Source of the DNA: Megalobrama amblycephala
Taxonomy: Eukaryota; Chordata; Actinopteri; Cypriniformes; Xenocyprididae
Assembly (NCBI RefSeq): GCF_018812025.1
Contig: NC_063063.1
Span: 1,728,001-1,792,000, forward strand
Length of the DNA stretch: 64,000 nt
Direction of reading: 5' to 3'
Shown: piece after piece, positions 1-29,335 of the stretch
How the letters are laid out: each line of letters begins with the position of its first letter
Numbering within the stretch: position 1 is the stretch's first letter
Translations under genes and position numbers: made by a program
Notes under the pieces: generated by a model
What the model saw: only the letters and a program-made list of their open reading frames with translations
What the model was told of the DNA's origin: nothing
Database searches by the model: none

Positions 1-52
1 TTATTTATTTATTTATTTATTTTTATCAGTATTCACTCAATACTAAGAAACG

Positions 53-136
53 CGACGTCATCGCACGACCTCGATGACGTCTCACAAAACGCAGAAACTG
101 CGTACGTCACGTCCACGCAAAGTTACGGTGACGTAG
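53..136. promoter_or_regulatory. Cluster of CRE/ATF-like sites upstream of mapk8
   Basis: Four near-CRE octamers lie within 84 bp: CGACGTCA (53-60), TGACGTCT (75-82), GTACGTCA (102-109) and TGACGTAG (129-136). Each retains an ACGT core with at least one TGACG or CGTCA half-site. They sit just upstream of the presumed first exon, as a CREB/ATF/Jun-responsive promoter would. Function is inferred. Confidence 0.35.
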
Positions 137-308
137 TACGCAAGTGTCCGCAGCTCAAGGCCTGCCAGTGGACGGAAGCACACAGTGATCGCAGAGCTTG
201 TGTCTTCAAGTGGAAAACAAGACGAATACAACATACTGCTGTGCTCGGTGTGAAGACACGCGTCCTTTTATGAATCTGCGCTTGAATTATCTGTCTATCT
301 TTTGAGAG
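123..308 (+). other. mapk8: Probable mapk8 5' UTR first exon
   Basis: A GC- and CpG-richer stretch ends at a strong donor, AG|GTGAGT (GT at 309-310). The first coding exon at 5212 opens with an acceptor, so an upstream noncoding exon is required, and this is the best donor seen near the left end. The transcription start is not visible; 123 is only an approximate left limit. The implied first intron would be 309-5211. Confidence 0.4.
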
Positions 309-999
309 GTGAGTAAACATTTGCAGTTTCACCGCTGATGTGTTTAAGGTGGGTGGTGGGGGAGGGTAACGCGGTGAAACACCACAGTAAACATCGCTAG
401 TTTAGGCTAGTCAACATTTTAGGGCGTTATTTAACTTATTGGGGATTATTGTGTTTTACAGTCTGTTGTATAATGTACCATATCGATGTGGCACGTGATG
501 GTAGCAATACTGATATATATACCATGGTAATGGATGTTTACCACATGATGATTCTTACACTATGGTGCTTCAAATCAAATATGCATAGTACATGTCTAAA
601 ACATTTTATTTTATGCTTCTAAAATTACTTTTTGTCATTCTGTAAATGACATTACACTGACATCAATCTACACATTGAGAGCATTTATTTTCCTATGATG
701 CTCCAAATGCTGTTTATGTTTATGAGTTTTGATAGACAGCCATTTGTGTCCATGCATCTCTCACTGTGCTGTGATCGCACAGATTGCCTTTCACGGTATA
801 CACCGGTTTTGATTTGATTTCAGTGCAGTGAGGAGTCTGATCAGAGAAACTGAGGTCATTGCTTGTGGTGGATGGTGTTGCGAGATGTTGAATTCGGGGC
901 ATTCGGGTGCGGTTCTTAATATTATTTTAGGAGATGATTGACACTTTCCATTCACGTTGATGTTAAGGAATGCAATGTCTGAAGTATGAATTAAAATTC

Positions 1000-1991
1000 A
1001 ATTAAAGGTGCAGTATGTAAGATTTCTGTCCGCTAGAGGTCGCCTATTCAAAACAAAGGCTTGGTGATGCCAAGTTTGTGGTCTTCACCTCAACGGACGG
1101 TGCAAAAGAATAGGCATTACAGTCGGGAAGAAATCATGTTCATGGATGCGATTATTAACGTTACTGTAGTATGAAGCAGAGCAGGAGCAAGTGTTGTGGA
1201 GCTGAACGAGGAGCTGGAGCGATTGATCAACACACGCCTCACGAGCAGCGGGACTTTTATTATGACACAGTCGCCGGCACCGCTGGCGCTTTTCCGGTCA
1301 TGAGTATGAGGTAACGCAGCTCTGTTTATCATATTAGATACATTTGAGCGTGTTGAAAATTATGTTATAACGTTACTCTGTGCGTTCGCTCGGCGGCTGC
1401 TGTGAGACACTGTTACACACTGCAGTAAGATAGATCGATTTTACAATATCATATTAAATGCTGGATGTCTTGTGTTGATAAATGCAATTAATTTTAAAAC
1501 ATATTGTATGATGGAGTTTCTGTATTACTGTAACTAAAAATAAAGCTGCATCTGATTATGCTATGTTAGTTACTTGACAAAATAGTGTTTTTCTCTGAGG
1601 CATGGTAAAGCATGGTACTCAAAAAAATCAAGAAAATTAGATTTAGCTAAACAATAAGACTAAACTTGTTGAGCTATATAACAATAATTCGTTTTTTGTC
1701 TATAAATATATCAAAACAGTTGTTCCGTTGTCTATTAAAACATGCAAATATTAAAGCGTCTTTAGTGTTTCCATGGTTTCTACAAAATAAAACCGGAAAC
1801 CGAGGGTAACGCTGGTATGACGCCATTGACAGGCGACTCCTCACACATTAAAATTGCAATTATCTCACGATTTACAAATAGTTGGAAACATTTGGGATAT
1901 TGTAAGTACTCAAGTGAACAAAATATATTACACTGGCCTAGTGGTTTTTGGATATTTTTCTGCAAAAATCTTACATATTGCACCTTTAATT
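1000..1991. mobile_element. Non-autonomous TIR element in mapk8 intron 1
   Basis: TIRs of about 24 bp: TTAAAGGTGCAGTATGTAAG at 1002 and its complement ending at 1989 (GCACCTTTAA), differing by one base. TTAA at both ends would suit a piggyBac-like target duplication. No transposase frame inside. Confidence 0.7.
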
Positions 1992-2063
1992 ACAAAGTCC
2001 TGATTCCTCAAGTATTGAGGCACCATTAAACAGTGTGCTGAAATGGATTTAAATATTGATTAG

Positions 2064-3485
2064 CTTTAGGGCAGCAACAACTAATTGATAATATCAATAA
2101 TGAAAATAATCTGCTACAAATTTGATTATCAAGTATACAGTAGTGAATAACACATTTCGTGCATCTGAAATATAGCAAAGGACACATGGTGCATTCAGGA
2201 TCATATTTATGAGTTGAACGCACAGGAACGGCACCACAAAGTTTTAAATATGAGTGGGAAGCTCTGGATTTTCTTATAGCTTACGAGTTGGAGACGTGTC
2301 AGTGAGAAACATGGAGGAATACAACAATAAAAGCAGTGATGTTGTCAGGCTTTTTTATTTACAACAAAATTTGTTAAGTGCCTGCATAAAATATAATATC
2401 ATTGTAATATAATAATATGTAATGATAGTTTACAGTGGTTTTGTAAGTTAATTAAAAACATTAAAAAAAACAAAAACACACCTGATGCTCATTCTTTTTT
2501 CCTCTATTTAAGAACATTGTTGTATTTTTGTGTAGTTAATGGACTATATGCACAGAGCGTTCTTTAGAGCTTCCGCATTAATATAAGCCAGCTGGAAAAC
2601 TTCCGGTGAGAGTCATGTGCTGGTGTGTTGAGCATCAGTAGTGTAATACTTAGTTTATCATCAGAATATAGTCACTTAAATAGTCAGGCATAGCAATAAT
2701 TTAGTTATTCAAACGTAAGACGGCATAAAAAATAAATAAATAAAGACGTACCTCAGTGTTCCTCCTCGGCTAAATTCAATTCGACCATCAGTTTTCACAC
2801 TTTTATGTGGAAAAAAAGCTTAAAAAATTAAATATTTATTGTGCACTTTAGTTAGATTAATTGAATAAAGTGTGCTGAAATCATTGATCTTGTGCTGCTC
2901 TGACTGACAGCTGCTGTGATTATAAAGAGAGAGCGGCGCTCGCTTTCTGTGTCATTCATTCACAAGAAAAGTTATTGTTTTTCAGGAGATTTTCTGAGTA
3001 TTTCATACTTCACATTGACAAAATGTGTTTTTAAACCTAGTTATTTTATAATGTTTAATATTTAGTCAAAAAAACGAAGTGGAAAAACGATTACAGGAAA
3101 TGTCTGGTATATGCGCAAATAAATGCTACTTTGCCGCCACCTGCTGGTTAAAGTGGTAATTATTGTCTTTTTTATTTTTAAATAAGTGTTTTCTATCAAA
3201 TGTTGAATTTCCTACTTTTTTTAAATGTTCGGTTTTACAATGGGGACAATCTCAGAAGGATGAACAAGTAATGTTTGTGGTCGTCACAGTAAAAATAACA
3301 TTTGAAGTGCTGGAGAAAATAATGCATGTGCTTGTCTAATTACAGACAGCGTTTTTAAACGCTTCCAATAGCTTCGTCTTTATCGCAATCAATAAAACTG
3401 GTTTATTAGCAAATTAGGTAAATGTGATAATTGCATTAAAATATGAATACAACATTAAAAAGTCAACCATTGATGGTTTTGTGTC
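2064..3485. repeat. Interspersed repeat family R1, copy A (hAT-like left end)
   Basis: From about 2543 the sequence closely matches 52426-53360 in the same orientation (e.g. CTACTTTGCCGCCACCTGCT in both). The left end TTTAGGGCAGCAACAAC resembles the complement of the right end of copy B (TGTGCAGCTCTAAA), suggesting one hAT-like element with copy A truncated at its right. No coding potential. Confidence 0.6.
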
Positions 3486-3774
3486 GATGTACAGTGGCTA
3501 CAGAATGAACATTTAACAGTTCACTGGAAATGCCCGCAACCAGGAAGTAACCGTGCATAAAGCCTATTAAGAGAAGGTACACACCACCATTTTTATGTCA
3601 TAAACACGACTTCCTAACTCGTAAATACAAACTTCCCAGGTGGACTTGAACACACCATAATCACTGAGCTGTTGCAGGATAAGTTTAGTCTGGTAAGAGT
3701 TAACATTTTGTCTGTGCTTTTGTTTTTCTTTTTTATCATTTTGTTAATTAGTGATTTTAACTTAAAAATGGTGG

Positions 3775-4240
3775 ACAAGCTATTCTTATTCTTTTAGACA
3801 TTAGTGCTGCTTTCGACACCCTCGATCATACTCTTTTTTTGGTATTTCTGTCACCGTTTTAAACTGGTTTAGATCCTATTTGACCAGATGCAGACAGCTT
3901 GTTGCTTTAGGGGAATACAGGTCTGATATTGGGTCAGTTTCTACTGGCGTCCCTCAGGGCTCTGTTTTAGGACCCTTACTTTTTAGTCTTTATTTGGTCA
4001 GCTCTTACGGATTTTGGGTATCAAGTCTCACTTTTATGCTAATGACACACAATAAACATGATCAGAGTTTCTCATTGCTCACTAAATATATCTCTGAGAT
4101 AAAATCATGGATGGCTAATAATAATTTTCTGTGTTTAACATTGATAAGACTGAGGTCGTGCTTATTGGTTCTCCTCATCAGCTCAGTAGGGCTGACCAAA
4201 GTCCTCTCATCATTGATGGTTCTGTACTTGAGTTTCAGAT
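3775..4240 (+). pseudogene. Reverse transcriptase fragment of a LINE
   Basis: Conceptual pieces LLDISAAFDTLDHT and GVPQGSVLGPLLFSLYL are the RT motifs around the first catalytic Asp and the PQG box. Frames are interrupted and both ends are missing. The 3486-3774 and 4241-5031 flanks show nothing coding. Clade (L2/CR1/Rex-like) unresolved. Confidence 0.75.
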
Positions 4241-5031
4241 AGGGTTGTAACAAGTCAGTACTGAAATTTTTCAAAATGTGACAATACCAGCATTTCCTCC
4301 TAGCATTTTGAGCACTGCTGAGCAGACTCTGATTGGCTGTTGTGTTCATGCACTCAACAGATATGTCTGTGATTGGCTACAATGATTAATTCTTCAAAAA
4401 CATGTTGTAAACAGACATCTTTGATGCTAACGCTTACACAGATACACACGGGAGCGTAAAAGCAGGCGCCTATCAGCGGATCCCTAATATTGGTGTTTCC
4501 CGGGCTATAGCCTACGTAGATGCATTCGCTATATTTGTTTTTAATGCCTTCAACATTGGGCAGGATGTGGAATAACATTTATAATATAATGTTTTTTATA
4601 TATACGCAAAACGGCTGACCTGATACCAATGTAAAGAGGGAAAGTCATATTTGCGCCTGTCATTGCAGCATCCTCAGCATAATATGCTAAATTTGAGTAA
4701 TGACTGCCTCAGCTTGGGTCATTTGTTTTCAGTTCCCTGAGCAGTGTACCTGTTTAAATATGTATTTCTGCTTCGAGTCACTATAACGCTGATGATGCGT
4801 AAAGACGAGGCTTTTTAGGTCAGATTCGTCACCCACTTTCCAGAGTTTTAGTATTTGTGTGGACTTTCATGCCAGTAAATGTATTGATAATTTGCACCAT
4901 TTTGATGATATTCAATATTTAACTTGATATTTATGCCTTTGCTTTATTGGCAAAAAAACATGTTACATTAATTGCAATATACAAACTATTGCACTTTTAT
5001 GCTTAACAGGTTAGTTTCTAAATTCTGTCAT

Positions 5032-21621
<16,590 letters not shown>

Positions 21622-22265
21622 CTATCCTCGTTCATCCAGTTCCTGCTACCATCCGTCTTCACTGGCACAACAACGTTCATGCCAGTTTGGAAACGTGTCC
21701 TCCTTTCTTTCTCAAACTGACAAGTTCTTTTGAATTGAAAAAGTTTTAAGAACGGAGGTAAGAGTTTTTGAGGGCATCTTAAAAGCTTTTACACCAAACC
21801 AGCGTTACTTTGATTGCTTTCATTTTGTTTTTGTACTTTAATTTTGCATCAGATTGAAGCTAGCGCTACGTCATCTTGCCATTTGGATGTGGAATGATTT
21901 GAGTTTATTTGTAAAGATGGACGGTGAATATATTTTTGAGATGTTTTATTTTTTAAGAGTCATTTTAATCACTAATTAGTGGAGGTTCATTAAATGGCAC
22001 ATCCATTTCCTGGATAAATGAGTGTTTCCACATTGTTACTACTGTTTGGGAGTCGGTGGTGTGTAAATGCATCTGATCGCAGTTTGTTCGGCTGCATTTT
22101 GTTTTGGTCTAAGAGGCAGAGATGGTTTTAATATGACCTGTGTACCTAAAACACATGTTTGGTTGAAAGTTTTATTTGGTTTGGTTTTACAAAAACACAT
22201 TTTAAAGCTCTTTTAGGGTCTGTAAAATACTCTTTCTAATTTCAGTGCACAAGATTTACTTTACA

Positions 22266-23180
22266 CGCTAAAAAATGCTGGGTCGAAAATGGACAAACCC
22301 AGTGATTGGGTTGTTTTAACCCAGCGGTTGGGTTAAATGTTTGCCCAGCTTGTTGGGTAGGTTTATTAAACTTACTAAAATTACTATATGGCTGACTTAA
22401 AATGAACCAAAATAGGTTGGAAATTAAAAATCAGACACACAATTTCTAGAGTCAAAAATAATAATCAAAAGGTGAACATTTATTAATAAACAAATATTGT
22501 TTAATTATTACTCATTAAATGTTCACTTATTACACAGCAAAATCCCCAGAGTTAAATCAACTCAGAGTACATATGGTCCCTCTCTAAATAGTGTTAAAAT
22601 AACACTGAAGCAGAGTTAAAGTTAATGAGATAATTAAGCAATTAATTAAGTGATGATTGTGCAGTAGTGATGAACACCTGCTGTTAACAAGCAGAATCAC
22701 TGAAGAAAAGAGAAACGCATGAACTACAACTGACTTCAGTCACAGCCTTATTAATTTCTTAATTATCTCATTAACTTTAACTCTGCAAATAACACTGAAG
22801 CAGAGTTAAAGTTAATTAAGCAATTAAGTGATGATTGTGCATTAGTGATGAACGCCTGCTGTTAACAAGCAGAATCACTGAAGAAAAGAGAAACGCATGA
22901 ACTACAACTGACTTCAGTCACAGCCTTATTAATTGCTTAATTATCTCATTAACTTTAACTCTGCTTCAGTGTTATTTTAACACTATTTAGAGAGGGACCA
23001 TATGTACTCTTAGCAGAGTTGATTTAATCAATGTCAATTTCCAACATACTTTGGGTTCATAGCGAGCAATACAGTAATTTTTAAACAATAGTTGAGTTAA
23101 ATAAAACTAAACATTTAACCCAATCACTGGGTTTGTCCATTTTCAACCCAACTTGGGTTGTTTTTAACACAGCATTTTAC
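22266..23180. mobile_element. CTGGGTT-family MITE in mapk8 3' UTR, with nested palindrome
   Basis: Left AAAAAATGCTGGGTCGAAAA and GGACAAACCCAGTGATTGGG; right complement TTTGTCCATTTTCAACCCAA and AACACAGCATTTT. Related copies at 31097-31570 and 37516-39381. Interrupted at 22531-23035 by the CACAGCAAAA palindrome family. Confidence 0.8.
22531..23035. mobile_element. CACAGCAAAA palindromic MITE, internally duplicated and right-truncated
   Basis: Matches 6270-6589 but contains a second copy of the AACACTGAAGCAGAGTTAAA unit and lacks the terminal TTTTGCTGTG. Confidence 0.7.
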
Positions 23181-23576
23181 ATTCTATTCTCTCTGTATAA
23201 ACACGCTTGTGTTTTCAAATGTCACCGTATGTAAACTAGCCTGTACATATTTCAAGTCGAAACACAGAAAACAGTAACTCACAGCTTTTATTACGCTTTC
23301 CTTCAGTGCTGTACAGTCCTGTAAAAGGAACACAACACACTTCAGTATGTGATATGAAACCCAAATTGGTATATGAAACTCTTTTGATTTATTTAGACTT
23401 CACAACCCAACTGCATATACCATTGCAATCTTATTCATTATGCCATGAGAAAAAAGAACTGCTGTGATTTTCTTTTAATAGTCATTTTGGATGCAGCAAG
23501 CAATGCTAAATGAATGGAGACATATTAGATTGGAGGTTCAAAATGGATCACAAAACAACTGCCGCTTTTTATGGAC

Positions 23577-23579
<3 letters not shown>

Positions 23580-23612
<33 letters not shown>
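23580..23612. repeat. (A)n homopolymer
   Basis: About 33 consecutive A, in the mapk8 3' UTR. Confidence 0.9.
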
Positions 23613-23615
<3 letters not shown>

Positions 23616-24280
23616 TGTCATAATCAGATACAATTTTCCAATGTTTCGAGAAAAAAAAAAAAATGTAATGTTTTGGAATGTAATTATGTGTTTACAATGT
23701 ATGTAGTGTAAACTCTGCTCCTCCTACTGTACACAACACGACCCTTACGACTACAAGCTAAATCCATCACTAAAATTTCATCATTGGGTTTTTATTTTGC
23801 TTTCAAAGTGGAGAAAGTGCCTGAGTCCAGCATTCATTCCTGAATGATTAGAAAGATAAAGAAATTTGGGTGAGGTTTTTCAAAGTTATACTGTTCATAT
23901 CATGTTGGAGTGTCTATTTTTCTATTGTATTGGATGTATATGATGTAGATTGAAAGGTTGGGGCATGTTGAGAGGATGCAATGGGACGTTTCCTCAAGCA
24001 AGGTCTTTCATCAAAGTAATAGCAAATTGGAACATGTTTTGGTATTCGTATATGGTTTGCAGCTTTAGTTTATGGAAATATGCAAGATATTGCAACAAAT
24101 GCTGTAGATGGGAACTACATTTCCCATGAGGCAATGCTATCGAATGTACATGAGTATGTATGGTGATAGTTGGGAGGATGTAGGAACAGAAGGTTTGTGT
24201 TTGCATAATGATTGGCATATATAATCTTATATTTGAGTTGCATCCTGAACTTTTTTTTTTTCGTTTCATTTTAAGTGCTC

Positions 24281-25841
24281 TTAACACTCTGAGGTCTAAA
24301 AACGCGCCGGCGCGTTTTGCAGGTTTTTTTTCACATTGCAGCAAAACAGACTTAAAATACTCTGTCATTTTTTGTCATAGAGACATAAGTAATACATCAA
24401 TTGGAACTATAGAATATCTCCTTTTATTTGTATACACTCAGAGTAAAAACAAAATGTTGTGCTTTTTGTAAAATAAAGAAAACTAACATGATGCGTGATC
24501 TCTCATCTCCCTCTGAACGAAGTCCAATCTGATAGTTCTCAGAAAATGAACTGTAACTTAGTGAATACTAATCACAAAAAATTCATACTTATGTCTAACA
24601 AAACGTTGAAATGTCAGGTTTTAAATCGTGCAAGTCAAATCGAAAACAAACATTCTGTGTTTATGTAATCTGTATGAAAAGAGAGCCATGTCAGAAGTCC
24701 GTGATTCAGCTCATTACCCACTAATGCGGCCACACCCACGGAGCCAGCGCTATTCACAGGCAAATTCAGAGACAACACATGCATTCATCATCTCAATCGT
24801 GTATTTATTGCCTTGAAAATTGTTTATCTGGATGAAAAAGCCATGGTTAGCGATCTCTGGAAGACATTCAGTAAATTCCTGTTTGTTTTCTTCTATTGAT
24901 AAGTTTTAAGTGAGTTTTTGTTTCTTTAGCGCCCTCCGGCTGTAGTATGAATTGGTAAACACCATTCATGGAATATCGTCTTCTTCTTAGGTGAATTTGT
25001 GGACTAAAATGCACAGAGCGCCCTCCGGCTGCAGTATGAATTGCAAACACCAGCGCTCATAGAGATAACAATGAATATTAAATAAAAAATAACTCCTCTG
25101 TATAGAAAATTGACATAAACATATGAGAATCCTATATTTCTCCAAATGTGCATGCTTTTAAACTAAAAGCCTATATTCAGACTCTTTGCATCACAGAAAT
25201 ACATTATATTTTAAAGTATAATATAAAACCATTATTTTATATTGTAATAAAATTTTTCTGTATGTTTCATATACCATGATGAGCTTGAGACATCACAGAA
25301 GTTTTTTTTCACAGCCTACCTGACTGAAATGCCTCATTAATATGCAAGTCTTTTCAGGTCATTACTATTCAATTCTTTTGTCTTCACAGGTGAGAATGAG
25401 CCATTATTCATGGAGATTCACGCCTCCTCGCATACCGTGTTTCTTGGCAAAAAGTGTCTTACAAAAACTAAATCAGTATATTGTTATAAATGAAAGAGTG
25501 GTTAGCATAATTTTTACATAATTTTGAAGCAAAAACTCTAGTCTACAACCTTCAATACCCAAAAGTCTTGTGAACACAGATTTAATATACTTTTATTGGC
25601 CTTATATCAGTGACTTAAGTTTTTTGTTTTTTCAGTAACCACGCATAAATGTTATTCCTTCAAAAACACAAACATGTACACACATGTTCCTCACATATTA
25701 TGGTAGTCTAGTTTGTGCTGAATACAGTGTAATGGCACTTGTGTCATTAATATGTTTATGAACAACTGAAAAAAGCACAAATGTCAGGGCATGTCAAAAC
25801 TTCTCCAGGCCCCAAATCAGCCTCAGACTCCAGAGGGTTAA
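24281..25841. mobile_element. 1.56-kb TIR element with TTAA ends in mapk8 3' UTR
   Basis: Left TTAACACTCTGAGGTCTAAA and right complement TTAACCCTCTGGAGTCTGAG. TTAA termini suggest a piggyBac-like target. Interior has a 20-bp perfect palindrome at 24299-24318 and two copies of GCGCCCTCCGGCTG (near 24929 and 25018). No transposase. Confidence 0.65.
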
Positions 25842-26254
25842 TTTTTCTTTGCTGTTTTTATTTCATATTTCGCTTTTATTTCATCTCTCAAAAATGTTAT
25901 AATTCAGATCAAAGTAGGCTTTGATGAACTACCTCACTCTAAATTTCTACAGAATTTTTTTTTTTTTTTTTGCGACGTAGTTGCCCGTAAAATGTTAATA
26001 CAGATTTCATTATTTATTTATTTCTAAAGTGAACTATTGTCAATAGTAGGCAACGTATAGTTTTGTACATTATGTATACTTCACCTAGAAGTAAAAGAAC
26101 TGATATGTAAATTTGATCTTTTTGTTTAATTTTCTTTGTACTCATTTTTTACAGTTCATGTGCAATACCCACTGCTGTCATGCTAGTTGTAATCGGTAGA
26201 TCTAGACTTATTAGTTTTATGTACCCAGAGGTAGAGATATATTTGGTACTGTCC

Positions 26255-26260
26255 AATAAA
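26255..26260 (+). terminator. mapk8: Candidate distal poly(A) signal of mapk8
   Basis: AATAAA followed within 10 nt by a run of T and GTTGGT, a plausible downstream U/GU-rich element. The preceding 250 bp do not look repetitive. Confidence 0.45.
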
Positions 26261-27469
26261 CACGTTTTTTTTTTGTTGGTCTTTTTAAATCAGATTTTTT
26301 TTTTTTTTTTGGCTTTTATTGTCAATGTTACATAACCTGTCTTACCAAAAATGAAATTCTGTGGCTGATGTTATCAAGTTTCCATGTTTAGCCACAGGAC
26401 TTTGATCAACCTGGTAAGTCCAATTCAAAAGTGTCTGTAAAATATCTTGAATTACCAATATGTTAAGATTTGGTGCTGGTATGTAATATTTGCTAGCAAT
26501 GCCAGCCCAACAGTTATTAAATTGCTAACTCTGTGTGCACCGAACAGCATACAGACAATGAGAAGTGCACTACTGCAAAGAATGCACTGGGATCTTATTA
26601 TACCAATTGTACATGTACTGCAAATAAACACCAGTTTGAATCAAATCTGTCTCAAGAAGCTTATGTTTACATCTTAGACATAATATTGTCAGTTATTTTG
26701 TTTATTCCTCCGCCTATAGTGGCGTTACTGAATAAAACGGTTAAGTGAATGTTTCAATAACTCTCTTACAAAGAACTTGAATGAGTTTGGAATAACATAC
26801 TACTCTTAAAAGGCTCATTCATACCAGTAACGATAACTATATTAGCGTCCACTAAAGTACAATAATGTTTTGTAGATTATAAGCATGCACTGTTTTGTCA
26901 TCTGACGCTTTATATGCTCAGGCTCTTTAAAGTCGGATGGATTCTGATTCATCTGAAAAATCACTCTAAAAGTGATTCTCTGTTTTGTTGTCATTATAGC
27001 TTATTCAAAACGATTTTTTCCAGCTGATGAATGATAAAAAACATTTACAACCAATCAGAATCCATCCTACTCAAGCATTTAAAGAGATAGTTCAGCCAAA
27101 AATGAAAATTATCCCATGATTTACTCACCCTCAAGCCATCCTAGATGTATATGACTGTATTCTTTCAGACGAACACAATCAGAGATATATTTAAAAATAT
27201 CTTTATTCCTCCAAGGTTTATAACGGTTGTGAATGGTAGGCCAAATTCTGAAGACCATCCATAAAAAAATTAATCCATACGACTCCAGAGGGTTAATAAA
27301 GGCCTTTTGAAGCAAAGGGATGTGTTTTTGTAAGAAAAATATCCATATTTAAAACTTTGTAAATTCAAATAATTCCAGCGGACGACCGCACGCAGAATGC
27401 GCAAGTCGACTTCGTCAAAATGAGTAACTCGTGACACGATATATCGAACATTTCTCTTTAAAATTTCTC

Positions 27470-29335
27470 GGTAACACTTCATAATAACTGCACGCTATGA
27501 AGCATTAGTTAAGCATTAGTAAATAGTTAATTCATCACTTATAAAGCATTAATAGACATTTATAAATACAGCTATAAATGCTTTATTCTTGATTTATAAG
27601 CATATCTATAATGAGTTTAATAATTGTATTTTCATTTATTTACAAATCAGTTATTTCGGAGTTGTCAGTGGTTCATAAGATCATTTACGAAGTGTAAGTA
27701 AATGATTCATAAACTATTTAAACATTCATTTATACATCTTATTATTTAGACATAGTAATAGTTACTTAGTGTGTTAATAAATGCTTAACATATTCCTACT
27801 GCATTTCATGATTAATTCAGGTAATTATAAATCATTTAGAAGTGTTTAGTTAACTATGTTTGTGATCTCATCATCTAAAGTGAGGACTGTTTATGCTTTG
27901 TAAAGCTTTTATAAATGAGATTTAAATGTGCCCTAGAACTTTTTTTTAAAAAGATGTAATATAAGTCTAAGGTGTCCCCTGAATGTGTCTGTGAAGTTTC
28001 AGCTCAAAATACCCCATATATTTTTTTTAATTCATTTTTTTAACTGCCTATTTTGGGGCATCATTAACTATGCACTGATTCAGGGCTACTGGCCCTTTAA
28101 TTCTCGTGCTCCACGCCCACGGAGCTCACGCTTGCCTTGAACAGTGCATAACAAAGTTTACACAGCTAATATAACCCTCAAATGGATCTTTACAAAGTGT
28201 TCGTCATGCATGCGTCGGATTATGTGAGTATTGTATACTGTTATATTGTTTACATTTGATTCTGAATGAATTTGAGGCTGTGCTCCGTGGCTAACGGCTA
28301 ATGCTACACTGTTGGAGAGATTTATGAAGAATGAAGTTGTGTTTATGAATTATACAGACTGCAAGTGTTTAATGAAAATAGCAACGGCTCTTGTCTCTGT
28401 GAATACAGTAAGAAACGATGGTAACTTTAACCACATTTAACAGTACATTAGCAACATGCTAACGAAACATTTAGAAAGACAATTTACAAATATCACTAAA
28501 AATATCATGTAATCATGGATCATGTCAGTTATTATTGCTCCATCTGCCATTTTTCGCTATTGTTCTTGCTTGCTTACCTAGTCTGATGATTCAGCTGTGC
28601 ACAGATCCAGACGTTAATACTGGCTGCCCTTGTGTAATGCCTTGAACATGGGCTGGTATATGCAAATATTGGGGGCGTACATATTAATGATCCCGACTGT
28701 TACGTAACAGTCAGTGTTATGTTGAGATTCGCCTGTTCTTCAGAGGTCTTTTAAACAAATGAGATTTATATAAGAAGGAGGAAACAATGGAGTTTGAGAC
28801 TCACTGTATGTCATTTCCATGTACTGAACTCTTGTTATTTAACTATGCCAAGATAAATTCAATTTTTCATTTGAGGGCACCTTTAAAGGTTCAGTGATCT
28901 TCTGCACTGCTGTTCTCTAATGTTTTAAAGTTAGTACTGAGGTCATTTTCACACTAGGAATATGTGTTAATAAAGCATTTATTAACACACTAAGTAACTA
29001 ATATTATATGTCTAAATAATAAGATGCATAAATGTACATTTAAATATTTTATTAATCATTTACTTACACTTCCTAAATGATCTTATGAACCACTGACAAC
29101 TCCTAAATAACTGGTTTGTGACTAATGTAATACATTTTTAATGATCAATTTATCATTTCTAAATTAAGTATGAAAATACAATTATTAAACTCATTATAGA
29201 TATGCTTATAAATCAAGAATAAAGCATTTATAGCTGTATTTATAAATGGCTTACTAATGTTTTATAAATGATGAATTGACTATTTACTAATGCTTAACTA
29301 ATGCTTCATAGCGTGAGTTATTATAAAGTGTTACC
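27470..29335. mobile_element. Long inverted-repeat element GGTAACACTT
   Basis: Arms of roughly 400 bp: 27470-27880 pairs with 28925-29335 (GGTAACACTTCATAATAACT against its near complement at the right end). Interrupted at 27922-28886. Confidence 0.8.
27922..28886. mobile_element. Innermost TIR element GTGCCCT
   Basis: Left TTAAATGTGCCCTAGAAC and right complement TTAAAGGTGCCCTCAAATG. About 965 bp, non-coding, with a G/C-richer core near 28090-28140. Confidence 0.65.

Larger units (their letters stand above)
21622..26280 (+). other. mapk8: mapk8 3' UTR (probable), invaded by two transposons
   Basis: Non-repetitive segments at 21622-22265, 23181-24280 and 25842-26280 are interrupted by TIR elements (22266-23180 and 24281-25841). 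No further coding exon appears. A good poly(A) signal at 26255 followed by a T-rich tract suggests the distal end. An upstream end inside this span cannot be excluded. Confidence 0.5.

Noticed and set aside
1117..2223. Open frames of 65-71 aa on both strands
   Set aside because: They lie within TIR elements, have no recognisable domain and no splice context.
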